Shown piece by piece: positions 18,188 to 28,016 of a stretch of DNA of 64,000 nt. The notes beneath the pieces were generated by a model that was given only the letters and a program-made list of their open reading frames with translations, did no database searches and was not told where the DNA came from. How positions within the stretch are numbered: the first letter of the stretch is position 1; every line of letters begins with the position of its first letter. The position numbers and the translations under genes are program-made. The DNA is from Spirosoma arboris (GTDB lineage: Bacteria; Bacteroidota; Bacteroidia; Cytophagales; Spirosomataceae), in assembly GCF_009754945.1 (NCBI RefSeq), contig NZ_WPIN01000016.1, forward strand, positions 62,001 to 126,000, written 5' to 3'.

Positions 18188-18718
18188 TTATCGATAAAAT
18201 CGCTCATAAACCTGCTTTTTAATAAGCTCACTGAACGTATCAAAATCGCTTTGATTCGCAATAGACGGAATTGACATTAAGCGCATCGGTATAGCTGCTT
18301 TTCCTGGCTGATAAGGTGGCTGAACGTAGTCAAAGAGGTTAAGAAAAAAGCCCTGTCGTTCGTAAAACCGAACCCGTCGTTGGCTCAATTCATCCTCGGG
18401 TCGTTCGACTTCCAGGATAATATACGTGTAGTCTGTGCCCAGTAACTGCGCCAGTGCCTGCTGGCCAACTTGTTTGCCACGTTGTGCCGGATCGATGGCA
18501 AAATGTTCGACAAAGAGGGCATCTGGCCATTGCCAGTAGATGATGAAACCCACAAGCTGATTGGTATCGATCAGCGCACAGAAATGCATATCCGGGCAGG
18601 AGAGAAGTGTTACCAAATCAGCAAAACTACGCCGTTCATCAGTGGGGAATGAGCCTTCATACCAGATTTGAATACTGTTTAGATAGGGATGTGGCTTCGT
18701 AATTCGTAGAAAAGTCAT
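18188..18718 (-). CDS. GNAT-family N-acetyltransferase
   Basis: This 176-residue protein has the GNAT core: VGFIIYWQWPDALFVEHFAIDPAQRGKQVGQQAL (the R-G-K-x-V-G acetyl-CoA loop) and a C-terminal VRFYERQGFF motif. The substrate is unknown. Its stop codon directly abuts the stop of the hydroxy-acid oxidase, leaving no room for a separate terminator. Confidence 0.85.
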   Translation of the reverse strand: MTFLRITKPHPYLNSIQIWYEGSFPTDERRSFADLVTLLSCPDMHFCALIDTNQLVGFIIYWQWPDALFVEHFAIDPAQRGKQVGQQALAQLLGTDYTYIILEVERPEDELSQRRVRFYERQGFFLNLFDYVQPPYQPGKAAIPMRLMSIPSIANQSDFDTFSELIKKQVYERFYR

Positions 18719-18752
18719 GCGTAGATTAGAAGATTTTAATTAAAATTTAATC

Positions 18753-18760
18753 TATCTTTG
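18753..18760 (+). promoter_or_regulatory. Candidate -7 box (TATCTTTG)
   Basis: This is an exact TAnnTTTG match 92 bp upstream of the small acidic protein gene, in the spacer between divergent genes. Confidence 0.4.
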
Positions 18761-18852
18761 AATGTATTAGCTTTATCTAAGTATTATAACTAACTGATAG
18801 GTAATCAGTTGAGTTTATATTGCTTTCGGACTATATTTGGTTTCCGAACGAT

Positions 18853-19257
18853 ATGAAGAGGCAATATTATAACTTTTGGGTTTACCAGCTACTTGGTTTG
18901 TTGATGGCGTTGAACGTTATCAACCTGAGTATAGGTGTCCGCGATACGGCACTGCTGACAAGCCGAACTGTTGCTTACCATGAAGATTTGTCGGTCAATA
19001 AAATTGAAAGTATTGGTGAGTTCTTATTGGAAGAATGCTTCGGTTTTTATGATGCAGTACCCGAACATGACGATCCAGATGATGAGTCGGAGGTGACCGA
19101 ACTGGAACAAGATTACGACTTTCATCCCTTATTTGTTTTTGCTCCCATACTAGCACCCGTTCGGTATCTTATAACAGAAAGCAGGCCCTTTACGCCTGCG
19201 TCTATTCCTGCCCATATTCAGGAAATTGTTGCTCCGCCCCCGCAGATTCTGGTTTAA
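18853..19257 (+). CDS. Hypothetical membrane-anchored acidic protein
   Basis: This 134-residue protein has one hydrophobic N-terminal segment (YNFWVYQLLGLLMALNVINL), a strongly acidic middle (EHDDPDDESEVTELEQDYD), and a Pro-rich end (IVAPPPQILV). I recognise no family. The frame opens at TTG 18820, but ATG 18853 gives a normal signal-anchor and is preferred. It precedes the efflux operon by 148 bp in the same direction, with no clear evidence of linkage. Confidence 0.6.
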   Translation: MKRQYYNFWVYQLLGLLMALNVINLSIGVRDTALLTSRTVAYHEDLSVNKIESIGEFLLEECFGFYDAVPEHDDPDDESEVTELEQDYDFHPLFVFAPILAPVRYLITESRPFTPASIPAHIQEIVAPPPQILV

Positions 19258-19405
19258 ACCAGGACTCTGTTTGGAGTCATCTATACGGCTACCTATCAGT
19301 CTATTAGCCGCTAGAACACGATTTATTATTCATTTTCTGGAGCCGCTTCGTCGGAGGGAATCGGTATATCCCTCTGATACGGTTACCCTATAGTTCAATT
19401 CAAGT

Positions 19406-20548
19406 ATGAAAAATTTAGTGAGATGGACTGGTACGTTCCTGGTGGGCGTAGTGGTGGTTGGTTGTTCGGGTCGCGAGACAAAAACAGAGGAGCCTGAAAA
19501 ACTAACGTTACCCGTTGTTCAGTTGTCCCGACAGTCTACCACGCTGCAACGCGATTATGTCACAACCATGGAGGCCGTTCGGAACGTGGAAATTCGTGCT
19601 CGCGTGTCCGGTTTCCTGGAAAAAATATATGTCGATGAAGGTCAGACCGTTCGGCAGGGTCAACTGCTGTTTAGCCTGAATGCGGCCGAATATAAAGTCG
19701 GGCTCGATAAAGCGCGCGCTAGTTTAAGAAGTGCACTGGCGGGTGCTAAAACGGCAGAAGTCGAAGTAGAGCGGGTGAAGTTGCTGGTCGACAAAAAAAT
19801 TGTCTCTCCCTCCGAACTGGAACTGGCAAAGGCCAAACTCGATGCGGCCCGTGCACAGGTTGAAGAAGCTCAATCCGCCCAGTCGACGGCTTCGCTTCGA
19901 TTGGCGCATGCGAATATCCGGGCGCCTTTCGATGGCGTAATCAACCGCATTCCCTTCAAAATGGGCAGTCTCATCGAAGAGGGTGCCCTGCTAACAGAAG
20001 TGTCTGATATTCACGAGGTGTTCGCTTACTTCGACGTGTCAGAGAAGGAGTATTTGGGCTTTTTGAAAAAACACCGCGATCTGGTCGGTAAGAATGGGCA
20101 GGAAGTCGAAATGATGCTGGCCGACGAAACGCCCTATCCACAAAAAGGGCGAATTGAAACGATGGAGAGTGTTTTTGAAGAAGAATCCGGCACCATTGCG
20201 TTTCGAGCGCGGTTCCCGAATCCACTCAACATGCTGAAACATGGTTCATCGGGTAAAATTCGGTTGCCGAGTATCGTCAGTGACGCTTTGCTGGTTCCTC
20301 AGAAAGCAGTTTTTGAGGTGCAGGATAAAAACTACGTGTATGTGGTCGATAAGGCCAATAAGGTGAAGTCACGGAGTTTTGTGCCCCAGGCGCGTGTTGG
20401 CCAGAATTACATTGTTAAGTCGGGCCTGCAACCGGGTGATCGGGTTGTCTATGAAGGCATTCAGAATATTCGGGATGGCGATCAGATCATTCCAACAGCC
20501 GTCGCTGCGGACAGTTTGTCTACCCAAAATACACTAGCTCAACAATAA
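19406..20548 (+). CDS. RND efflux periplasmic adaptor, lipoprotein
   Basis: This membrane-fusion protein links the inner-membrane pump to the outer-membrane channel. The 380-residue product has lipobox VVGC (C20), a lipoyl-type half (VEIRARVSGFLEKIYVDEGQTVRQGQLLFSL), a coiled-coil hairpin (about 95-160), the second lipoyl half (LRLAHANIRAPFDGVINRIPFKMGSLIEEG), and beta-barrel and proximal domains. It resembles AcrA/MexA. It opens a three-gene operon, with the pump 15 bp downstream. Confidence 0.94.
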   Translation: MKNLVRWTGTFLVGVVVVGCSGRETKTEEPEKLTLPVVQLSRQSTTLQRDYVTTMEAVRNVEIRARVSGFLEKIYVDEGQTVRQGQLLFSLNAAEYKVGLDKARASLRSALAGAKTAEVEVERVKLLVDKKIVSPSELELAKAKLDAARAQVEEAQSAQSTASLRLAHANIRAPFDGVINRIPFKMGSLIEEGALLTEVSDIHEVFAYFDVSEKEYLGFLKKHRDLVGKNGQEVEMMLADETPYPQKGRIETMESVFEEESGTIAFRARFPNPLNMLKHGSSGKIRLPSIVSDALLVPQKAVFEVQDKNYVYVVDKANKVKSRSFVPQARVGQNYIVKSGLQPGDRVVYEGIQNIRDGDQIIPTAVAADSLSTQNTLAQQ

Positions 20549-20563
20549 TTTGTCGATTGTTTC

Positions 20564-23500
20564 ATGTTCGATTTATTCATAAAGCGCCCACTGCTATCAG
20601 CCGTTATTTCGGTGCTGATTACGCTGCTGGGTTTTCTGGCACTGATGGGACTGCCTGTTACCCAGTTCCCTGATATTGTGCCGCCTTCCGTTACCGTAAC
20701 CGCCAAGTATACCGGCGCTAATGCCGAAGTTGCCACCAAAGCCGTAGCCATGCCGCTGGAGCGAGCTATCAACGGGGTGCCGGGTATGGTATATATGAAT
20801 TCGGTATCTGGCAATGACGGCACTACGTTGATTCAGGTATTCTTCAATGTGGGGACCGATCCCGATCTGGCGGCCATGAGTGTCCAGAACCGTGTAACGA
20901 CAGTGCTGGATGAACTCCCCGAAGAGGTAATCAAGGCCGGTGTATCGACCGAAAAAGAGGTGAACAGTATGCTGTTGTATCTCAATATTTTCAGTGATGA
21001 TCCCAGCGTAGACGAAAAATTCATCTATAACTTCGCCGATATCAACGTATTAGCTGAGTTAAAGCGAATCGACGGAGTTGGGTTTGCCGATATTATGGGT
21101 TCTCGCGAATATTCGATGCGGATCTGGCTCAAACCTGATCGCATGGCATCCTACGGCGTATCGCCCGATGAAGTTATCAGCGCCATTCGGGAACAGAATG
21201 TTGAAGCTGCTCCCGGTAAAGCGGGCGAAAGTGCCGACCGCGCTCCGCAGATGCTACAATATGTGCTGCGCTACAGCGGTAAATTCTTCGACCCCAAACA
21301 ATATGAAAATCTGGTGCTTCGGGCGGAATCTAACGGATCGATTCTTCGCCTGAGAGATGTGGCCGAGATCGAATTCGGTTCCCTTGATTACGATGTTCTG
21401 TCCAAAACGGATGGACGACCGTCGGCATCGATTATGCTCAAGCAACGGCCCGGTTCGAATGCCAGCGACGTAATTAACAACGTGAAAGCCAGGATGGCGG
21501 AGTTGAAGAAAACCAACTTCCCACCGGGCATGACCTATAACTTCGCTTACGATGTGTCGCGTTTTCTGGATGCCTCGATTCACGAAGTTATCCGAACCCT
21601 GATCGAAGCATTTGTATTAGTATTCCTGGTTGTATTCCTGTTTTTGCAGGACTGGCGTTCTACGCTGATTTGTGCACTGGCCGTTCCGGTTGCTTTGGTA
21701 GGGGCATTTGCCTTCATGAGTATGATTGGCTTTTCGATCAACCTACTCACCCTCTTTGCCCTGGTGCTGGCCATCGGTATTGTGGTCGATAACGCCATTG
21801 TCGTGGTCGAAGCAGTACACGCTAAAATGGCGGAGACTGGGGCTGGTAACCTGTCGCCGAGAGAAGCAACATTTGCCGCCATGAACGAAATCAGCGGAGC
21901 ACTGGTGGCTATTACGCTGGTCATGTCGGCTGTATTTGTCCCGGTAGCGTTCATGTCGGGCCCGGTTGGGATTTTCTACCGGCAATTTTCCCTGACGTTG
22001 GCAGTAGCCATTGTTATCTCGGGTATCAACGCCGTTACGCTTACGCCAGCCTTGTGCGCCTTGCTGCTACGTCCGGCACATGATCATAAATCAACGGGTC
22101 TGTTGGGGCGTTTCTTTGCCCGTTTCAATCGAGGCTTCGATGCACTAACGGGACGTTACCAGCGGTTACTAAAACGAGTTGCCAGTCGGACTGCCGTTAC
22201 GCTGGCCATGCTGGCTTTGTTTGCCGGAGGGACCTGGGGCATTGCTTCGTTTTTGCCGAGTGGCTTCATCCCGACCGAAGATCAGGGGATGATTTACGTA
22301 AGCGTGACCACACCCGTTGGCGCAACCCTGAAGCGGACAGAAGATGTGCTTGATAAAATTCAGCAGGTAGCCTCGAAGATGGACGCAGTTGAAAACGTAT
22401 CGACGCTGGCCGGATTTAGCCTGATGACCGATGGCGTTGGCGCTTCGTACGGTATGGGTATGATTAACCTGAAGAACTGGGATGAACGTAAACAATCGCT
22501 GGAAGAGATTATTGCTGCCCTGGAAACCAACACCAAGGGCGTACAGGACGCCAGCATCCAGTTTTTTCCTCCGCCTACGGTTCCTGGTTTCGGTAACTCC
22601 AGCGGTTTTGAATTACGCCTGCTTGATCGAACAGGTTCTGGTGATCTGCAAAAGACCAAAAAAGTGACCGATGCATTTATTGCTGCGCTGAAAAAACGAC
22701 CCGAAATTGGGAATGCATTTACAAGCTTCGACCCGAGCTTCCCGCAGTATTTACTACAAGTAGATCAGGATAAAGCGGCCCAGAAAGGGGTATCCATCGA
22801 CAATGCCATGAGTACGCTGCAAACGCTGATGGGAAGTTATTATGCCTCGAATTTCATCCGGTTTGGGCAAATGTACAAGGTCATGGTGCAGGCCTCGCCC
22901 GAATACCGAGCCAAGCCCGAAGATATTTTGAGCCTTCGGGTTAAGAACAAATCGGGCGAGATGGTGCCTTACTCAAATTTTATTCGCCTAGAGCGGGTGT
23001 ATGGCCCAGAGCAGATTACACGCTACAACATGTACATGTCGGCGATGATTAACGGCGATCCGGCACCGGGCTATAGCAGTGGTGATGCACTACGAACTGT
23101 GCAGGAAGTGGCTGATAAAGAGCTGCCTAAAGGGTACTCGTTTGCCTGGTCGGGAATGTCGCGCGAGGAAGTTTTGTCCGGCGATCAGGCTATTTTGATC
23201 TTTTTGCTTTGCCTGGTCTTCGTGTATTTATTGCTTGTAGCGCAATACGAAAGCTTGTTTTTGCCTTTGCCCGTCTTGTTATCCTTACCTGCCGGAATTT
23301 TTGGCTCGTTTTTATGTCTGCAACTGGCGGGACTACAAAATAACATCTACGCTCAGGTATCGCTGGTCATGCTTATTGGCCTGTTAGGGAAAAATGCGAT
23401 CCTGATTGTCGAGTTTGCCAATCAGCGTCAACAGGAGGGACTGCCCATTATAAAAGCGGCTATTGAAGGGGCTGTCACTCGTTTGCGGCCTATTTTGATG

Positions 23501-23767
23501 ACTTCTCTGGCATTCATTGCCGGACTCATTCCCCTTTGCATTGCGTCGGGAGCCGGGGCACTGGGTAACCGTTCTATCGGGACGGCTGCTGCGGGAGGCA
23601 TGTTCATCGGAACCGTATTTGGCCTGGTACTAGTGCCGGGATTATATGTGTTGTTCGCCAAAATTGCCCAACGGTTTAGTCCGAAGTCAGCGCCTGCCGA
23701 TGCTATAAAACCAGAATCTGTATCCACCAAAACGAATCCCAATGGTGCCGTTCTTCAAGAATCATAA
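20564..23767 (+). CDS. RND multidrug efflux pump (AcrB/HAE1 type)
   Basis: This inner-membrane proton-driven transporter exports hydrophobic or amphiphilic compounds. The 1067-residue protein has the FIKRPLLSAVISVLITLLGF first helix, GIVVDNAIVVVEAV in helix 4 with the proton-relay Asp, large periplasmic porter loops after helices 1 and 7, and the closing helix set (ALGNRSIGTAAAGGMFIGTVFG). The length is typical. The gene overlaps the outer-membrane component by 26 bp, so stoichiometry may be translationally coupled. No local regulator gene adjoins the operon. Confidence 0.96.
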   Translation: MFDLFIKRPLLSAVISVLITLLGFLALMGLPVTQFPDIVPPSVTVTAKYTGANAEVATKAVAMPLERAINGVPGMVYMNSVSGNDGTTLIQVFFNVGTDPDLAAMSVQNRVTTVLDELPEEVIKAGVSTEKEVNSMLLYLNIFSDDPSVDEKFIYNFADINVLAELKRIDGVGFADIMGSREYSMRIWLKPDRMASYGVSPDEVISAIREQNVEAAPGKAGESADRAPQMLQYVLRYSGKFFDPKQYENLVLRAESNGSILRLRDVAEIEFGSLDYDVLSKTDGRPSASIMLKQRPGSNASDVINNVKARMAELKKTNFPPGMTYNFAYDVSRFLDASIHEVIRTLIEAFVLVFLVVFLFLQDWRSTLICALAVPVALVGAFAFMSMIGFSINLLTLFALVLAIGIVVDNAIVVVEAVHAKMAETGAGNLSPREATFAAMNEISGALVAITLVMSAVFVPVAFMSGPVGIFYRQFSLTLAVAIVISGINAVTLTPALCALLLRPAHDHKSTGLLGRFFARFNRGFDALTGRYQRLLKRVASRTAVTLAMLALFAGGTWGIASFLPSGFIPTEDQGMIYVSVTTPVGATLKRTEDVLDKIQQVASKMDAVENVSTLAGFSLMTDGVGASYGMGMINLKNWDERKQSLEEIIAALETNTKGVQDASIQFFPPPTVPGFGNSSGFELRLLDRTGSGDLQKTKKVTDAFIAALKKRPEIGNAFTSFDPSFPQYLLQVDQDKAAQKGVSIDNAMSTLQTLMGSYYASNFIRFGQMYKVMVQASPEYRAKPEDILSLRVKNKSGEMVPYSNFIRLERVYGPEQITRYNMYMSAMINGDPAPGYSSGDALRTVQEVADKELPKGYSFAWSGMSREEVLSGDQAILIFLLCLVFVYLLLVAQYESLFLPLPVLLSLPAGIFGSFLCLQLAGLQNNIYAQVSLVMLIGLLGKNAILIVEFANQRQQEGLPIIKAAIEGAVTRLRPILMTSLAFIAGLIPLCIASGAGALGNRSIGTAAAGGMFIGTVFGLVLVPGLYVLFAKIAQRFSPKSAPADAIKPESVSTKTNPNGAVLQES

Positions 23768-25211
23768 AGCCTCCTATTTTTTATTGAGTTTATTTTTTGC
23801 CGGAAGCCTGGGTAGTTGCCGCATTCAGCATACGCCATCTTCAGTGCCGAAAATTCCTGTACCTCAGTCATTTGCAGGTCGCCCTGATACGGGGCGAATC
23901 GATTCGAGCAGCATTGGTGAGTGGCCTCATCAACTAGTATTTACCGACACCAGGCTGGTGGCGCTGATCGACACGGCATTGGCGCGAAACCCTGATTTGA
24001 AGATTACCCTTCAGCGTATTGAAATCGCAAAAGCCAACTATGGTATCAGTCAGGGCGCTTTATTACCGCGAGTCGATGCTGTGGCTACAGCAGGCGTTGA
24101 TCGCTATGGTCGTTACACACTCAATGGGGTGGGTAATTATGATACCAACCTGTCGGATAACATTTCGGGGGCAAGCCAAATTCCGAACCCTACACCTGAC
24201 TACTTTGTGGGCCTGCGTAGCTCATGGGAGATTGATCTCTGGGGAAAACTTCGCAACCGACGAAAGGCAGCTTATACACGCATCCTGGCATCGGAAGAAG
24301 GCCGTAACCTGGTTGTTACTGCCCTCACGGCCGATGTGGCCCGGTTGTATTACTCGTTGCTGGCTTTAGATGCAGAGCTGGAAATCATTGGCGAAAACGT
24401 TGAATTACAGCAAAAAGCCCTTGAGTTAGTTGACGTGCAGAAAGCCGCCGGACGGGTTACTGAATTGGCCGTACAGCAGTTTAGAGCGCAACTGCTCAAT
24501 ACGCGCGGGCTGGAGGGGCGGGTGCAGCAGGAGATCGTTGAAACCGAAAATCAGTTGAACGTCTTGCTGGGTCGCTATCCGCAGGCAGTAGCACGGGGAG
24601 CTTCGATTGAAAAACAGTCCTTGCCAACAGCCGTGTCGGCTGGTTTGCCCACTCAACTAGTATACCGTCGCCCCGATATTCGTCAAGCTGAGCGTGAACT
24701 GGAAGCGGCCAACGTCGATGTCGCTGTGGCACGGGCTGAATTTCTGCCTTCGTTGAATGTGTCACCGTATCTGGGTTTCAATGCCTTCCGGCCTAATGTA
24801 TTGTTAAATCCACAGTCAGTGGCATTGGGAATACTAGGTGGGTTGGCTGCTCCAGTTATCAATCGACAGCAGTTGAAGGGCAATCTGGTGATCAGAACGG
24901 CACAGAGTCGCGAAGCTTATTATGCGTATCAACGAGCTATCTTAACGGGCGTTTCAGAAGTAGTAAGCAGTCTGAAAGGGCTGGAAAATTACCGGAATGT
25001 AGCGAATATCCAGCGTCAGGAAGTCGATGTACTCCGGCAGGCTGCCACCACATCAAATGAATTATTCGCCAATGGCTATGCCACCTATCTGGAGGTAATT
25101 ACGGCCCAGCGAAATGTGCTCGATGCCGAACTGGCGTTGATTACAACGAAACGAGCCCAGTTTTTAGCCTTAGTTGGCCTGTATCGGGCGCTCGGTGGAG
25201 GAACGAAATGA
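23742..25211 (+). CDS. Outer-membrane efflux lipoprotein (TolC/NodT type)
   Basis: This is the outer-membrane channel of the tripartite pump. The 489-residue lipoprotein has a signal peptide with C26 (LGSC), two OEP repeats (about 75-260 and 290-480) and the RRPDIRQAERELEAANVDVAVARAEFLPSL motif of NodT-family factors. It begins inside the pump gene and ends seven bp before a long inverted repeat shared with the opposing regulator gene. No pump substrate can be inferred. Confidence 0.94.
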   Translation: MVPFFKNHKASYFLLSLFFAGSLGSCRIQHTPSSVPKIPVPQSFAGRPDTGRIDSSSIGEWPHQLVFTDTRLVALIDTALARNPDLKITLQRIEIAKANYGISQGALLPRVDAVATAGVDRYGRYTLNGVGNYDTNLSDNISGASQIPNPTPDYFVGLRSSWEIDLWGKLRNRRKAAYTRILASEEGRNLVVTALTADVARLYYSLLALDAELEIIGENVELQQKALELVDVQKAAGRVTELAVQQFRAQLLNTRGLEGRVQQEIVETENQLNVLLGRYPQAVARGASIEKQSLPTAVSAGLPTQLVYRRPDIRQAERELEAANVDVAVARAEFLPSLNVSPYLGFNAFRPNVLLNPQSVALGILGGLAAPVINRQQLKGNLVIRTAQSREAYYAYQRAILTGVSEVVSSLKGLENYRNVANIQRQEVDVLRQAATTSNELFANGYATYLEVITAQRNVLDAELALITTKRAQFLALVGLYRALGGGTK

Positions 25212-25217
25212 TGGAGT

Positions 25218-25310
25218 TGATGTATGATATAGGATGTATGAAGTATGATATAAATAGCATGGAAATCCTATACCATATATCATACTTCATACATCCTATA
25301 TCATACATCA
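25218..25310. repeat. Inverted repeat, TGATGTATGATATAGGATGT family, copy 1
   Basis: Perfect 34-nt arms (25218-25251, 25277-25310) flank a 25-nt centre. It fills the spacer between the efflux operon and the convergent regulator gene and includes the regulator's stop codon (25308-25310). The first 24 bases recur at 46002-46025. Confidence 0.93.
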
Positions 25311-26807
25311 CTTAAGTTTTTCCATTGCCTTTTTAGTGGCTTCGAATTGCCGCTTCTTTTGAAGCACAGTTGGAGCGGCAACGCGCTCGCGGCAGTCAAA
25401 AATGCCACAACGCTCGCAGGTTTGATTGACTACCCGGAAGGGAATATCAGTCAGGGATGAAACTCCATTGGGTGCATTCAGGAACTTCATCTTGCTTTTT
25501 AAGGTGTCGTTCACTGCAAAGCACATCGATACGCTCATGTTTTGCTGAAACTCAGGCTGAAACGGGTGGGCTACCGAAATGATCAGATACTGTGAACCCG
25601 AATCAGCGTATTCGGAGAGTTGTGCCCGACAGAGCGTTCCGTCGAACCCTTTGTGCTGCTGCAAGAACTGAAGCTCCTGTAAAATCGTCCAGGCAATCCA
25701 CCGGCGACAGAAATGCTCATCGACAATACCACGCGGCCCTTGTTGACGGGATAGGTGCATCTCTTTGGTCAACTTAAACGTAGTCTGGCCGGGAATGTGA
25801 TTAAAGCGATAAAAGAACAGCTGATCGATACCAAAATGGCTCGGCAGCACATTACTCAATCGGTAAAAGAAGCGTTCGGGCGTGGCCCCAAAATCGGCGA
25901 TGAGCTGAAGGAAGTCGTCGCTGCTCCAGGTTTCGCGGGCAAATAGTTGCTCTACTTTGGTAACCAGTGCCTCACGGCGGATGAGGATAGCACCCGCAAA
26001 ATAGGACGCCTTGTAGTTATTCAGTATTTGCTCAAACGACTCCGCTTCGACCCAGGAATACGTATAAGGTCGATTTTTGAGATGCAAAAACTGAAACCCG
26101 ACTTCCCGGGCCAGAATAAATATCCGCTGTTCAACCGACAGCCCGACATTCATATGTAATGTATGATGCTCAGGGCGATAAACTGACCGTAAGGAGAGCA
26201 GTTCAGGATTAGTAAGCGTATCAAACTGCTCAATCTTAACGTCGTAGCGGGTTTTGAGCAGATTAACCAGCAGGGCTTCTTCAACAGGCCGATCAGACGG
26301 GGCAAATTCGCTCAGAAACTGGTCGGCTTCCGCTTCGATTTCCGGGAAATAATTGTCGTGCATTTCCTGATACGACCGTAGCATAGTCAGATACAGCCGC
26401 TCGACGCTCATGTTGTAGCTTAAGGCAATGTCCATGAACGTACGAATCATGGCGCTGACTTTGGCCGGTGCTTCGGCCAGCAACTCAAGCAGGTCGGAGG
26501 GATCGATGCCAAAAAGCTCAAGCGGAATTTCGGTCAGGAATTTGGAACGTAATAAATCCGAGATTGGCTCTAATTTCTTACTTAGCTTGAGTGAAACCAG
26601 CGAGTCATAGTCAACCTGCATCGCATTAGCCAGTGCCGAAATCTTGTCCGCTTTCGGGTATTTGCGGCCTTTCTCAATTTCGGTTACATACGAAACCGAT
26701 AAGCCTGACTTTTGTGCCAATTCGCTAACTGACAATCCTTTGTCGAGTCTTAGTTGGCGCAATTTCAGGCCAAACAATAAGCGGATATGATCGGCAGGTA
26801 AGTTCAA
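25308..26807 (-). CDS. XRE-family regulator, ScfR/RamB-like
   Basis: This 499-residue protein has an N-terminal helix-turn-helix of the XRE type (about 12-66: LRLDKGLSVSELAQKSGLSVSYVTEIEKGRKYPKADKI). A central ImmA/IrrE-like domain follows (about 190-300). Its C-terminal region ends with CERCGIFDCRERVAAP, like the DUF2083 domain of short-chain fatty-acyl regulators. The metalloprotease HEXXH is degraded to REVGF, so it should sense a ligand rather than cleave. Relatives control glyoxylate, methylcitrate or acetate genes. Here it stands between the efflux operon and menC, and its target is unclear. Confidence 0.82.
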   Translation of the reverse strand: MNLPADHIRLLFGLKLRQLRLDKGLSVSELAQKSGLSVSYVTEIEKGRKYPKADKISALANAMQVDYDSLVSLKLSKKLEPISDLLRSKFLTEIPLELFGIDPSDLLELLAEAPAKVSAMIRTFMDIALSYNMSVERLYLTMLRSYQEMHDNYFPEIEAEADQFLSEFAPSDRPVEEALLVNLLKTRYDVKIEQFDTLTNPELLSLRSVYRPEHHTLHMNVGLSVEQRIFILAREVGFQFLHLKNRPYTYSWVEAESFEQILNNYKASYFAGAILIRREALVTKVEQLFARETWSSDDFLQLIADFGATPERFFYRLSNVLPSHFGIDQLFFYRFNHIPGQTTFKLTKEMHLSRQQGPRGIVDEHFCRRWIAWTILQELQFLQQHKGFDGTLCRAQLSEYADSGSQYLIISVAHPFQPEFQQNMSVSMCFAVNDTLKSKMKFLNAPNGVSSLTDIPFRVVNQTCERCGIFDCRERVAAPTVLQKKRQFEATKKAMEKLK

Positions 26808-26841
26808 CGGATAGGAATAGATTAAGTAAGTTCAGTCCGGA

Positions 26842-27933
26842 TTAGTCAGCCGAGAGCGGATCAAAGTTCCAGTGACGGGCCGGATCGTAGTGGAGGAATC
26901 CGTTTGACGTAAACAGCGGACTATCGATATTGTTGTGATATAATTGGCCCGTACCCAGTCCCTGCGGTAGCAAATTCCGAAACTGAGCCGTGTATTGCGC
27001 AATGGCATTTAATCCAATATTTGATTCCAGCGCCGAAGTAACCCACCAGCCAATATTTAATCGGCCGGCAAGTTCGATCCACTCATCGCAATGGCGTAAC
27101 CCACCCAGCAACGTTGGCTTAAGAATAATAAACTGCGGCTGGATTTTTTTTAACAGTCTGAATTTATGAACATACTCCATTTGGCCAATGAGTTCTTCAT
27201 CCAGCGCGATGGGGATAGGAGTATGGCGGCATAAATCAGCCATTAACTCGGGCTGGCCAGCGCGGATGGGTTGCTCAATCGAATGCAACTCATAAGATGC
27301 TAATCGTTCGAGTTTAGCCATCGCTTCGTCGGGTTGAAAGGCCCCGTTAGCATCGACCCGAAGCGTAATTTGGTCAGCTGTAAAGCGATCTCGAATCATG
27401 GCCAGCAATTCACATTCCTGGTTAAAATCGAGGGCGCCAATTTTTAGTTTCAGCGTCGTATAACCCGCCTGCAATTTCTCTTCGATCTGCTGGCGCATAA
27501 AATCCGGACTGCCCATCCAGATCAATCCATTGATAGGGAGCGACCGCTGCCCCGTCGTAAAATCCGACGCCCGAATAATATGCTGACCACCGGACAGGAA
27601 GTCGAGCATAGCCGTTTCAAAACCGAATAAAATGCTCGGGAATTGTGGACTGATGATCTGATTGAGTACAATCGGAACATTCCAACTAAATAGTTGCAAG
27701 TCTAATTCATTGAATTCCAGGCAATATTTTTGTAGACATTCCTCGAAATCAGTTCGATCATCGTAGCTCAACCCAACCAGAGGGCCACATTCGCCATAGC
27801 CAATAACGGCCGGGTCTTCATCGTCGAAGAGTCGAATGATATAGGATTTTTTTTTCGTAAGGGTCCCGCGCGACGTACCCGCTTCGAAGCGAAAATGCAA
27901 CGTGTATGGTAGGAAGTCGGCTTTTAAACTCAT
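26842..27933 (-). CDS. menC: o-Succinylbenzoate synthase
   Basis: MenC dehydrates SHCHC to o-succinylbenzoate in menaquinone synthesis. The 363-residue enolase-superfamily protein has an N-terminal capping domain, the catalytic Lys pair in TLKLKIGA, metal ligands in RVDANGAF, SIEQP and ALDEEL, and a second catalytic Lys in IILKPTLLGG. A dipeptide epimerase is a related alternative, but the presence of menD in this window favours MenC. It lies 34 bp downstream of the ScfR-like gene and is divergent from lpxK. Confidence 0.86.
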   Translation of the reverse strand: MSLKADFLPYTLHFRFEAGTSRGTLTKKKSYIIRLFDDEDPAVIGYGECGPLVGLSYDDRTDFEECLQKYCLEFNELDLQLFSWNVPIVLNQIISPQFPSILFGFETAMLDFLSGGQHIIRASDFTTGQRSLPINGLIWMGSPDFMRQQIEEKLQAGYTTLKLKIGALDFNQECELLAMIRDRFTADQITLRVDANGAFQPDEAMAKLERLASYELHSIEQPIRAGQPELMADLCRHTPIPIALDEELIGQMEYVHKFRLLKKIQPQFIILKPTLLGGLRHCDEWIELAGRLNIGWWVTSALESNIGLNAIAQYTAQFRNLLPQGLGTGQLYHNNIDSPLFTSNGFLHYDPARHWNFDPLSAD

Positions 27934-27975
27934 TGTACGAATGGCGAGGACGGGGGTTCTCAGTCCTAAAAGTAC

Positions 27976-27983
27976 TACTTTTG
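27976..27983 (+). promoter_or_regulatory. Candidate -7 box (TACTTTTG) for lpxK
   Basis: This exact TAnnTTTG match lies 33 bp upstream of the ATG at 28017. It sits inside the longest possible lpxK reading frame, which supports the shorter start. Confidence 0.5.
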
Positions 27984-28016
27984 GATGCTCAACCGGGCAA
28001 TATTACGAAAATATTA

